From JBNJEM01 sp051745935 (GTDB lineage Bacteria > Planctomycetota > Planctomycetia > Pirellulales > Pirellulaceae), in NCBI GenBank assembly GCA_051745935.1, contig JBNJEM010000147.1, positions 1 through 13,354 on the forward strand: a stretch of 13,354 nt of DNA. The letters are read 5' to 3'. Position 1 is the first letter of the stretch. The number at the start of each line of letters is the position of its first letter. Shown piece by piece: positions 6,138-13,281 of the stretch. The position numbers and the translations under genes were made by a program. The notes beneath the pieces were generated by a model that was not told the origin of the DNA, did not search any database, and was given only the letters and a program-made list of their open reading frames with translations.

Positions 6138-6154
6138 AAAGCGTGTCAGGTGTC

Positions 6155-7111
6155 ATGAAAGTTGCCGAATTATTGGAACAACGTCGCGAACAGTGGTTGG
6201 AGCTCGATCGGCTCTGTCCACGGCTCAATTCGAAGCGAAAGGACGCGCGCGCGGTGTCTCGTTTCGTTTCGCTTTATCGCTCGGCGTGCGCGGACCTAGC
6301 GCTGGCCGACGCCTATCAGTTGCCTCCCAACACGGTGCAGTACCTGCATCAACTGGTCGGGCGCGCCCACAATCAGCTCTATCGAAGCCGGCAATTCGAC
6401 TACCGCGCCTGGTGGCACACCCTGTTGGTGGAGGTACCTCAACGGTTGTTTCGCGACCGGTGTGTACAAACAGCCTTCGTGTTATTCTGGGCCACCTTCA
6501 TGGGCTCGGGGGTGATGGCCTATTACCAACCTGATTGGGGCCCGCAGGTGATGCCCGCGGAGATGATTGAGCAGTTGGAGACGAATTTCAGCAACCCCGT
6601 TCAGGGGCGTGGAACGGAGATGGACTATACCATGGCGGCGTTTTACATTTGGAACAACACGAGCATCGGCCTCCGCTGTTTCGTGTTTGGCATTCTGGTC
6701 GTGCCCGGCCTGTTCGAAACACTTCGCAACGCGCTGATATTGGGGGCGGCCTTTGGTTACATGGGGCGTCCCGATATCCCGCAAGGCGCGAATTTCTTCA
6801 ATTTCGTCACCGCTCACGGCCCATTTGAACTCACGGCGATCGCGTTGGCCGCCGGGGCCGGGTTGCGACTTGGCATGGGCTGGATTCACACCCGGGGGCT
6901 CACGCGGGTCGCGTCGCTTCAGCGGACAGCCCGAGAAGCGATGCCGGTGATGGGGATATCAATGTTGCTTTTTTTCTTGGCCGCCATGATCGAGGGGTTT
7001 GTCTCTCCCTCCGCTTTGCCCTATCCGTTCAAGGCCGGCGTGGGGATCATCACGGCGGGTGCCTTGGTCTTCTATTTGCTGTTTCTTGGCTTTCCCCGAG
7101 GGAGCAAGTAA
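6155..7111 (+). CDS. SpoIIM-like (stage II sporulation protein M family, DUF95) membrane protein
   Basis: The protein has 318 residues from ATG 6155. It begins MKVAELLEQRREQWLELD, the usual opening of this family in non-sporulating bacteria. GTG 6143 and ATG 6062 are in-frame alternatives, the latter inside a repeat. Family landmarks are NNTSIGLRCFVFGI (about residues 167-180), HGPFELTAI (221-229) and the EGFVSPS segment near residue 280. Membrane segments are visible at about 105-125, 170-190, 190-205, 222-240, 265-282 and 295-312. SpoIIM acts in engulfment in Bacillus, but in lineages without endospores this family sits in MoxR/DUF58 clusters with an unknown envelope role. It is directly followed by the next gene with no gap. 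Confidence 0.9.
   Translation: MKVAELLEQRREQWLELDRLCPRLNSKRKDARAVSRFVSLYRSACADLALADAYQLPPNTVQYLHQLVGRAHNQLYRSRQFDYRAWWHTLLVEVPQRLFRDRCVQTAFVLFWATFMGSGVMAYYQPDWGPQVMPAEMIEQLETNFSNPVQGRGTEMDYTMAAFYIWNNTSIGLRCFVFGILVVPGLFETLRNALILGAAFGYMGRPDIPQGANFFNFVTAHGPFELTAIALAAGAGLRLGMGWIHTRGLTRVASLQRTAREAMPVMGISMLLFFLAAMIEGFVSPSALPYPFKAGVGIITAGALVFYLLFLGFPRGSK
7098..7104 (+). promoter_or_regulatory. Shine-Dalgarno site for the gene at 7112
   Basis: GAGGGAG lies inside the end of the spoIIM-like gene, 7 bases before the GTG at 7112. That GTG starts immediately after the upstream TAA (7109-7111). The site decides the GTG start and suggests translational coupling. Confidence 0.65.
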
Positions 7112-8014
7112 GTGGAACTGGACAAGACGCGAATTGTGGTTCGCGAGCGTGACGTGTTTGACATCCTCGATCTTGCGTTGCAGGTCCTTCGTCTTCATTT
7201 CGTGCCACTCTGTATCACGCTGTTCATGGGCGCGTTTCCGTGGGCTATCCTCAACCACCTCCTGCTTCGTTGGATGTTGCCAGGCGAAGTGAATGTCCTT
7301 GATTCAATGGAGCCGCTTGGGGGCCATGTCCGCTACCTATGGACCATGATCGTTCTGGTCGGTATTCAGGCACCGATGGCTTCCAGCTTCTCAACCATGT
7401 ACCTGGGCAAGGCGTTGTTTGTCGAGCGCCCCCGCCTATGGGATACGGTTTCCGACGTGCTGCGGATGCTGCCGCGTTTGACGTGGTTCCATGTCTTTTT
7501 GCGTGGGATCCTGTTGGCCATTTGTCTGGTGATCGCGATTGATCGCAACTCGCCGTTTTCGATGGCGGAAACATTATTGTTATTGTTATTCGCGGCCGTG
7601 ATGCTTCGCCGCGCGACCTGCCCATTTTTGAATGAGATTATTCTGCTGGAACGTAATCCGGTGGGATCAAAAAAGCCCGGCGTCGTGACGATCCGAAGAC
7701 GGCTCGTTATGTTGCACGGCGCGGCCAGCCGGTGGACGGTGGGCTTGACGATTCTCGTGGGACTCTACGCCCTGGGACTGGCCCTTGGTTTAGCCGTTGC
7801 ATTGCACGCGGTGCAGGGCGTGCTTTTTGGCGAGTGGAACTGGCACCGGATTGGGCCCCTGTTCTTGTGGCCGCTGGCGATGTGGGGCACCGTGGCGTAC
7901 ACCACGGTGGTCCGGTTCCTGGGCTACCTTGACCTTCGCATCCGTCATGAAGGCTGGGAAGTGGAGTTACGAATGCGAGCGGAAGAGAACCGATTGGCGG
8001 AATCGCTACAATGA
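7112..8014 (+). CDS. Polytopic membrane protein of the MoxR/DUF58 cluster, function unknown
   Basis: This 300-residue protein starts at GTG with a good Shine-Dalgarno site. Hydrophobic segments lie at about residues 28-50, 70-90, 125-143, 150-165, 212-235 and 250-270. The C-terminus ends with RFLGYLDLRIRHEGWEVELR. That motif (Y-x-DLRIR-x-EGW-x-x-ELR) I recognise at the end of membrane proteins encoded beside RDD, SpoIIM-like and DUF4129 genes, where it probably faces the cytoplasm. I do not recognise a named domain with confidence. Its stop overlaps the ATG at 8011 (ATGA), so the DUF4129 gene could be translationally coupled to it. Confidence 0.82.
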   Translation: MELDKTRIVVRERDVFDILDLALQVLRLHFVPLCITLFMGAFPWAILNHLLLRWMLPGEVNVLDSMEPLGGHVRYLWTMIVLVGIQAPMASSFSTMYLGKALFVERPRLWDTVSDVLRMLPRLTWFHVFLRGILLAICLVIAIDRNSPFSMAETLLLLLFAAVMLRRATCPFLNEIILLERNPVGSKKPGVVTIRRRLVMLHGAASRWTVGLTILVGLYALGLALGLAVALHAVQGVLFGEWNWHRIGPLFLWPLAMWGTVAYTTVVRFLGYLDLRIRHEGWEVELRMRAEENRLAESLQ

Positions 8015-9246
8015 AAATGTCAAAAAAGCCCCGAGAAGTATATTTCAGGCGGTCGGATCTGTCCGGATGGAAAGCGGCTCGACGCAAGCCGTCCTCCCGT
8101 TGGTCGGACTCGCGGCGGACCAAGTCATCGGCGATCGGTATAGATTTCAGGCGGTTGCATCTGTCCGGATGGAAAGCGGCTCGACGCAAGCCGTCCTCCC
8201 GTTGGTCGGACTCGCGGCGGACCAAATCATCGGCGATCGGTATAGATTTCAGGCGGTCGGATCTGTCCGGGTGGAAAGCGGCTCGACGCAGGCCGTCCTC
8301 CCGCTGGTCGGACTCGCGGCGGACCAAGTCATCGGCGATCGGTATAACTGGCCGATCGGGAGGGGCCGCGGTGGCGTCCCCGACTGGCAGGTTCCACCGA
8401 GGTGCCACCCAGCCGGCCGTTTCGCGTTCTTTCGCAACCGGGGCGTCGCGGCCGGCCAGTCGGTCGAGGCCGGTCTGGGGGCTCTTGACTTTAAGCATCC
8501 TGGCGGCCCTCGGCGGATGTGTGGAATCGCCGGTGCTCGCCAGCTCCGAACCGCCTTTCAACCCTCTCGAATCGGCACGTGAAGCGTTGGCGGGCGACGG
8601 GAATTATCCTTGGTACGATGCCGAGGAGGATCAGCTGCGAAGAATCGAGGTCCCGCCCAGAAAAGACGATGGCAAGCGGCTTTCCCGATGGGCGACCCAG
8701 CGGCAGCGCCCGTCGCGCTCCGGCGCCCAGACTAGCGGGCGGCTTCTCTGGTTGATCCTGAGGGGGATTGCCTGGGTGGCACTCGGTTTACTGGCCGCGC
8801 TCGTCATGTGGGGCCTGATTTGGGCAGCCACTCGACGCGGCATGGTGGAGGAAAACCGCGCGGAGGGGGGTGAAGGAGTAACGGATTCCAAAAGTCGAAT
8901 TCAAGAACTTCCCGTGTCGGTATCGCCGGCACATAGGGATTTACTGGGGGCCGCCCGCCGCTATTTCAAGGATGGTGACTTATCCAACGCGATCATCCAT
9001 GCCTTCGCCCACCAGCTCGTGGAGCTGGATAAACATCACCTCATTCAACTCAACAAGGGGAAAACCAATCGAGAGTACCTTGGGGAACTGCGGCGGCACC
9101 CCGAGTTCGTTGCGTTGTTGGGCCCCACCATGAGAGCCTTCGAGGACGTGTTTTTCGGCCACCACGAGATCTCGCGCGAGCGTTTTCAAGCCTGCTGGGA
9201 TGACCTGGATCGGCTCCACCGGCAGTTGCGGGAGACGGCATCATGA
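8011..9246 (+). CDS. DUF4129 domain protein with lipoprotein-type signal and repeat-derived leader
   Basis: The longest frame (411 residues) starts with an ATGA overlap at 8011, but residues 11-112 are encoded by three R102 repeats and read as a 34-residue basic repeat (for example KAARRKPSSRWSDSRR). The in-frame GTG at 8371 has GGGAGGGG 5 bases upstream and gives a 291-residue protein, a likely alternative start. After the leader comes a hydrophobic segment with a lipobox-like LGGC (Cys codon 8518-8520), then a membrane segment (about 8752-8826). The C-terminal DUF4129 domain runs roughly from 8934 to the end, with the characteristic GKTNREYLGELRRHPE and a following helix with FEDVFFGHHEIS. 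DUF4129 proteins are typical partners of MoxR/DUF58 systems. Function is unknown, and an envelope location is inferred. Confidence 0.85.
   Translation: MKMSKKPREVYFRRSDLSGWKAARRKPSSRWSDSRRTKSSAIGIDFRRLHLSGWKAARRKPSSRWSDSRRTKSSAIGIDFRRSDLSGWKAARRRPSSRWSDSRRTKSSAIGITGRSGGAAVASPTGRFHRGATQPAVSRSFATGASRPASRSRPVWGLLTLSILAALGGCVESPVLASSEPPFNPLESAREALAGDGNYPWYDAEEDQLRRIEVPPRKDDGKRLSRWATQRQRPSRSGAQTSGRLLWLILRGIAWVALGLLAALVMWGLIWAATRRGMVEENRAEGGEGVTDSKSRIQELPVSVSPAHRDLLGAARRYFKDGDLSNAIIHAFAHQLVELDKHHLIQLNKGKTNREYLGELRRHPEFVALLGPTMRAFEDVFFGHHEISRERFQACWDDLDRLHRQLRETAS
8039..8346 (+). repeat. R102 repeat, three tandem copies at the start of the DUF4129 gene
   Basis: TATA boundaries lie at 8039, 8139, 8241 and 8343. 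The TTTCAGG motif recurs at 8043, 8145 and 8247, a period of 102 bp or 34 codons, so each unit keeps the frame. The first copy lacks the two bases GA after the leading TATA. The three copies share changes not seen elsewhere, such as GGACCAA and CATCGGCGATCGG, which points to local amplification after one insertion. There are no spacers, so this is not a CRISPR array. Confidence 0.95.
8358..8365 (+). promoter_or_regulatory. Shine-Dalgarno-like site for an internal GTG start at 8371
   Basis: GGGAGGGG ends 5 bases before an in-frame GTG at 8371, just past the repeat array. It is the best ribosome-binding site near this gene and favours a start that excludes the repeat-coded leader. Confidence 0.5.
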
Positions 9247-10520
9247 AGTGGTCCTATCATTCACCGCGCCCCGTCAAAAGAGAACGCCGGATCGGCCGGT
9301 CGCTTCGCGTCGTACCGGCTGCGGATGAGTTTGTCCGCCGCGAGTCCGACCAACGGGAGGACGGCTTGCGTCGGGCAGCTTTCCACCCGGAGAAATCCGG
9401 CCGTTTGAAATGTATCACGATCTTGATCGTGATCTTGGCTGGTTGCGGGGATTCTGGTGAGCGACTGATTACGGACTATGGCCGGCGTCGAGGCAGCGCC
9501 GCCTCCAGCGTGAATGGAACCACGGTGTTAGCGGAAATGTTTCGAAAGGCGGGCGGACGTCCAGCCACCGTGGTCAACCTCTCCTCGAACTTGGAACACT
9601 ACGATGTTATCATTTGGGCGCCGGACGACTTTGAAATACCTCGAAAGGACGCGCGGGTATTTCTGGAGAAATGGTTGAAAAGCAAGGCTGGCGGAACACT
9701 GGTCTACATTGGACGCGATTACGATGCCGCGTGTGCCTACTGGCAACCGATGATCCCGAACTCGCCTGCCGCTGAACGCCGGGAAGTCATGCGACGGCTG
9801 GCGGAAGTCCAGGCGGCTCACAGCCGCGCTCGACTCCACATGCCCCGGGAAGCGTGCTGCGAGTGGTTTGTCATGCGACGCGATTATCCAGGCCGCCACG
9901 TTGACGTATTGGATGGCCCGTGGAGCGAGGGGATTGATGCCAAGCAGTCTCGGGTCTGGAGTCAGGGAAGACTGGATATCCCGACCGACGCGGAACTGAC
10001 CACGTTCTTCGAAGATAATCCCGAGTTCGGCCCTGGCAGACCACGCTATACCGAGCTACTTGGCGGCCCCCGTGAAACCCTGGCCTTTCGGGTCCGGAAA
10101 TCCACGTGGAAGACCAGTCAGGTGCTGGTCGTGGCCAACGGATCTTTTTTGCTCAATCTGCCCTTGGTGAATGACCAGCATCGCCGATTGGCGGGGCGTT
10201 TGATCAGCGAATGCCGCCCATTCGAGAACGTGGCGTTCCTGGAAAGCCAACCTGGAGGGCCTCCCGTGGTTGGCGAGTCGAAACCGGCTGACGAAACGGC
10301 AAAGCGTTCACGGGTTCTCCTGGCCGCCCACTGGCTCATCCTCGGACTCGTTTTTTGCTTCCACGTGTTTCCAATTTTCGGACGCCCCAAGTCGATCGAA
10401 ACGGAACCGGTGGCCGACTTCGGCGAGCACGTTGACGCCATGGCAACCCTGTTGGAAGGTACTGGAGACAAGGCATACGCGGAACGGCAATTGAAACGAT
10501 ATCATTCTGCAGTGGGATAG
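9243..10520 (+). CDS. DUF4350 domain protein with lipoprotein-type signal
   Basis: The 425-residue frame starts with an ATGA overlap with the DUF4129 gene. Residues 24-57 are encoded by an inverted R102 repeat (VRRESDQREDGLRRAAFHP). A short hydrophobic stretch with lipobox LAGC (Cys68, codon 9444-9446) follows directly. TTG 9405 is an in-frame alternative start giving a compact 14-residue lipoprotein signal. Its GGAG (9389-9392) lies inside the repeat, 12 bases away. The main part matches DUF4350: YGRRRGSAASSVNGTTVLAEM, then DVIIWAPDD and a GGTLVYIG strand. A C-terminal membrane helix (about residues 360-378) is followed by a short cytoplasmic tail ending in AYAERQLKRY, as usual for this family. 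It is a membrane partner of the MoxR/DUF58 system with unknown biochemical role. Confidence 0.87.
   Translation: MKWSYHSPRPVKRERRIGRSLRVVPAADEFVRRESDQREDGLRRAAFHPEKSGRLKCITILIVILAGCGDSGERLITDYGRRRGSAASSVNGTTVLAEMFRKAGGRPATVVNLSSNLEHYDVIIWAPDDFEIPRKDARVFLEKWLKSKAGGTLVYIGRDYDAACAYWQPMIPNSPAAERREVMRRLAEVQAAHSRARLHMPREACCEWFVMRRDYPGRHVDVLDGPWSEGIDAKQSRVWSQGRLDIPTDAELTTFFEDNPEFGPGRPRYTELLGGPRETLAFRVRKSTWKTSQVLVVANGSFLLNLPLVNDQHRRLAGRLISECRPFENVAFLESQPGGPPVVGESKPADETAKRSRVLLAAHWLILGLVFCFHVFPIFGRPKSIETEPVADFGEHVDAMATLLEGTGDKAYAERQLKRYHSAVG
9312..9414 (-). repeat. R102 repeat, single inverted copy at the start of the DUF4350 gene
   Basis: The reverse complement of 9312-9414 matches the repeat family over its whole length, from TACATTTCA to CCGGTAC, with the core GTCCTCCCGTTGGTCGGACT intact. 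It is the only copy in opposite orientation. It starts exactly at a codon boundary of the DUF4350 frame and contains no stop in that frame. Confidence 0.94.
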
Positions 10521-10527
10521 GATATTC

Positions 10528-11814
10528 ATGGATTCCAACCTACGTCATAGCGGCAGTCCACGCACGTGTCGGGTTTGCGGGAACGTGGTCGACCAGGAAA
10601 ACGCACTGGGAAACCCGGTTGGGGCGTGTCCCGACTGTGGGGCCAATCTGAATGTTTCCAAAAGGCCGCCCCCGCTGGCTGAACCGCCCGTCACTCAGTC
10701 CCAAAAAGGGAAGTCCGAGCCGCCGGCCCGACCCGAGGAGGTTATCATGGCGGACGAGGCGGCGCCGAGCGGGGACGCGTCGGGAACAAGGGGGGCCGGA
10801 GGCGGGCAAGAGCCGTTGGGGCACATGTCCGTGCGGCGAACCCTGGCGGCGGGCGGCGAGAAAACCGCGGCTCGTCGCGTATTCAATCGGATGGCGAGCG
10901 AGATCAACAAGATCTTCGTGGGCCAGGACGAATTGGTTTTGGGATCGCTGGTGGCCCTCTTTTCCCAGGGCCACATTCTGGTGGAGAGCGTGCCGGGATT
11001 GGGCAAGACGCTGTTCGTCCGGACACTGGGCCGCGTGTTGGGCTGCCAGTTCAGCCGCATTCAATTCACCGCCGATTTGATGCCTTCCGATGTTACTGGC
11101 GCGCCGGTGTTCGACATGAAGACCCAGGAGTTCCGCTTCCGCCCCGGCCCCGTCTTCACCCAGATTCTGTTGGCGGACGAAATCAATCGTTCACCCGCCA
11201 AGACGCACGCCGCGCTGCTGGAGATCATGCAGGAGTACCGGGTAACGGTGGACGGCAAGAGCCACTTGCTCGACCGCCCGTTCCTCGTCATGGCCACGCA
11301 AAACCCGATCGAGTCGGAAGGGACTTACAATCTCCCGGAAGCTCAATTGGACCGCTTCATGTTCAAGCTGCTGGCGGATTACCCTTTGGAGCGGGAAGAA
11401 TCCAAGATTTTGAGGATGCATAGCCGCCAGGTGGACATCAATCAGCGGTTGGAGCGGGAAGTGGAAACCGTGACATCGCCCGACGAGATCATGGCCATCG
11501 CGCGTCAAAACAGCGACGTTCGCGTCGACGATCGCCTGCTCGACTATATCAATCAGATCGTCCGGCTCACTCGCGAATGGCCCCAGTTCCACATGGGGGC
11601 TTCCCCGCGAGCTGGCATCGCCATCATGCAGGCCATTCGCACCTTGGCCGCGTTCGAAGGACGCGACTACGCCACTCCAGACGACGTTGTTCAGGTCGCG
11701 TTGCCCGCTTTGCGGCATCGTGTCATCCTAACCGCCGAGGCGGAGGTGGAGGGGCATGCGATTGACACCCTGCTGCGCGAGCTGATTCGAGCCGTGGAGG
11801 TGCCCCGACCGTGA
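10528..11814 (+). CDS. MoxR-family AAA+ ATPase with N-terminal zinc ribbon
   Basis: This 428-residue protein starts at ATG 10528, preceded by AGGA at 10519-10522. N-terminal CRVC (C14, C17) and CPDC (C34, C37) form a zinc-ribbon-like motif. A Pro/Gly/Glu-rich linker (about 45-105) then leads to a MoxR ATPase core: Walker A SVPGLGKT (155-162 region), Walker B ILLADE (213-218), sensor 1 ATQNP (256-260), and the LPEAQLDRFMF segment typical of MoxR. MoxR proteins are hexameric ATPases thought to help mature or regulate VWA-containing partner complexes, which fits the DUF58 gene that overlaps downstream. An in-frame ATG at 10747 with a strong GAGGAGG could give a second form lacking the zinc ribbon. 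The zinc ribbon is not part of the standard MoxR layout. Confidence 0.94.
   Translation: MDSNLRHSGSPRTCRVCGNVVDQENALGNPVGACPDCGANLNVSKRPPPLAEPPVTQSQKGKSEPPARPEEVIMADEAAPSGDASGTRGAGGGQEPLGHMSVRRTLAAGGEKTAARRVFNRMASEINKIFVGQDELVLGSLVALFSQGHILVESVPGLGKTLFVRTLGRVLGCQFSRIQFTADLMPSDVTGAPVFDMKTQEFRFRPGPVFTQILLADEINRSPAKTHAALLEIMQEYRVTVDGKSHLLDRPFLVMATQNPIESEGTYNLPEAQLDRFMFKLLADYPLEREESKILRMHSRQVDINQRLEREVETVTSPDEIMAIARQNSDVRVDDRLLDYINQIVRLTREWPQFHMGASPRAGIAIMQAIRTLAAFEGRDYATPDDVVQVALPALRHRVILTAEAEVEGHAIDTLLRELIRAVEVPRP
10735..10749 (+). promoter_or_regulatory. Strong internal Shine-Dalgarno and ATG inside the moxR gene
   Basis: GAGGAGG (10735-10741) lies 5 bases before an in-frame ATG at 10747 (Met74). 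It is the strongest ribosome-binding site seen in the window. Translation here would start at MADEAAPSG in the linker and skip the zinc ribbon while keeping the entire ATPase domain. It may be the sole start or an additional one. Confidence 0.6.
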
Positions 11815-13262
11815 CGCCGTTGCTGCTCCATTCACTGGGACAAGCGTGGCCCGTGGCGCGCGAAGTCTTCGAGGCGTTATCCTTGCATCTGTTCCTGCTC
11901 TGCGCGCTGGCCGCGGTACCGCTGTTCGTACTTGCCCGCGAACGCATTTACCCGCATGTCATGTTGCCGGGACTGATACTGGTTCCCTGTGTCCTTTCGC
12001 CGCTGTTGCTGGTGGTCCCGGAGTCGCTGGCCCTGGTGTTGACGCTCGATTTCGCTATCGTCCTGTTGGCGGTCGTCGACCTGGTCTCGTTGCCTCGCCA
12101 ACAAGACTGGTCGGCCAAGCGCGACCTACAACGCGTGACATCGTTAAACAAGCGGCATCCTGTCGAGCTGACGGTGCTGCATGAGCGAGCGACGAAGCAC
12201 CGCTTACAAGCATGGGTGCGCGACGACATCCCCCAAGAATTCGAAGCAACCCCGCCCGAAATGACTTTTCAACTGGCCGGCCGCTGCCGCGCCCAATTTC
12301 AGTATCGCTTGACGCCACGGTCGCGCGGCGCCTTCTCCATGAACGCCGTTCACTTGCGAGTCGCCAGCCGCTGGAAGATCTGGAAACGCCAGTATTCCTG
12401 CCCGGTTCAATCAACGGTGCACGTGTACCCAAACATGGTGCAGTTGGCTGAGTACGCGCTGCTGGCTCGCACCAACCGCCTCAGCCTCATCGGGCTCCGC
12501 CGAACCCGAAACATCGGGCAAGATCATGACTTCGAGCGCCTGCGGGACTACACGACCGATGATAACCATAAACATATTGATTGGCGAGCCACGGCTCGGC
12601 GAAATCGGCTGACCGTCAAACAGTATCAAACCAGCCAGAGCCAACGGATCGTGTTTTTGCTCGATTGCGGCCGCATGATGAACAATACGGCCAGTGGGCT
12701 CAGCTTGCTCGACCATGCCCTCAACGCCATGCTAATGCTGAGCTACGTGGCGCTGCGGCAGGGTGACTCCGTGGGACTGCTCTGCTTCGCGGATCGGATC
12801 CATAATTCCGTTCCGGTTCGTGGTGGCATGAGTCAAATGAATCAACTGCTGCACGCCTCGTTTGACCGCTTTCCTCAACTGGTCGAATCACGTTACGACC
12901 TGGCGTTTTTGCACCTGGCCACTCGCTTTCGTAAACGCGCGCTGGTTGTACTCATCAGCAACGTGATCGACGAAGTGAATAGTTTTCAAGTGAATCGCTA
13001 CCTTCGTGCCCAGGTGGGACGCCATCTGCCGCTCGGTGTGTTGCTGCGCGATCATCGACTGTTCGACGCGGCCGAGGCGGAACAACCCACCGGACACCAA
13101 CTCTTCCGCGCCGCGGCGGCCGCGGAAATCCTAAACTGGCGCCGCGAAGTCCTCGCCGATCTCGAGCACCAGGGCGTCCTGACCCTTGATGTCTTTCCCG
13201 AAGCGATGACCACGGCATTGGTCAATCAATACCTGGATGTAAAAGCCCGGCACCTGCTGTAA
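11811..13262 (+). CDS. DUF58 family protein (VWA-like), MoxR partner
   Basis: This 483-residue protein starts at GTG overlapping the moxR stop (GTGA), indicating translational coupling. Two or three membrane segments lie near the N-terminus (about residues 22-42, 51-70 and 73-92), followed by a beta-rich region. The DUF58 signature is GQDHDFERLRDYTTDDNHKHIDWRATARR in two parts: FERLRDY at 241-247 and HIDWRATARR at 255-264. A VWA-like fold follows, but its metal-site motif reads DCGRM (285-289) rather than D-x-S-x-S, so classical metal binding is doubtful. DUF58 proteins are the standard partner of MoxR ATPases and are probably the client or adaptor of the complex. It ends at TAA 13260-13262, with a possible further gene 20 bp downstream. 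Confidence 0.93.
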   Translation: MTPLLLHSLGQAWPVAREVFEALSLHLFLLCALAAVPLFVLARERIYPHVMLPGLILVPCVLSPLLLVVPESLALVLTLDFAIVLLAVVDLVSLPRQQDWSAKRDLQRVTSLNKRHPVELTVLHERATKHRLQAWVRDDIPQEFEATPPEMTFQLAGRCRAQFQYRLTPRSRGAFSMNAVHLRVASRWKIWKRQYSCPVQSTVHVYPNMVQLAEYALLARTNRLSLIGLRRTRNIGQDHDFERLRDYTTDDNHKHIDWRATARRNRLTVKQYQTSQSQRIVFLLDCGRMMNNTASGLSLLDHALNAMLMLSYVALRQGDSVGLLCFADRIHNSVPVRGGMSQMNQLLHASFDRFPQLVESRYDLAFLHLATRFRKRALVVLISNVIDEVNSFQVNRYLRAQVGRHLPLGVLLRDHRLFDAAEAEQPTGHQLFRAAAAAEILNWRREVLADLEHQGVLTLDVFPEAMTTALVNQYLDVKARHLL

Positions 13263-13281
13263 GCTTGCGGGAAGGCCGCGA

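Larger units (their letters stand above)
5715..6154. other. Repeat-rich gap between the RDD and SpoIIM-like genes
   Basis: This 440-bp gap holds no supportable gene. Positions 5715-5811 show nothing recognisable. 5812-5956 is a structured inverted-repeat element, 5957-6033 is unassigned AT-richer sequence, and 6034-6137 is one R102 repeat that ends 17 bp before the likely start of the next gene. In related gene clusters these genes tend to lie close together, so the gap probably grew by repeat insertion. Confidence 0.7.

Noticed and set aside
6062..6154. Upstream ATG 6062 as the start of the SpoIIM-like protein
   Set aside because: This ATG lies inside the R102 repeat, and the extra 31 residues are repeat-coded. 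The family-typical N-terminus begins at ATG 6155.
8039..8346. CRISPR-like array
   Set aside because: The three units are about 102 bp, contiguous and nearly identical over their full length, with no variable spacers and no cas genes nearby.
7707..8561. Long reverse-strand frame of 284 codons and the forward frame 7797-8582
   Set aside because: Both are shadows of the membrane-protein gene extended by the stop-free repeat array. They show no domain and no start signal.
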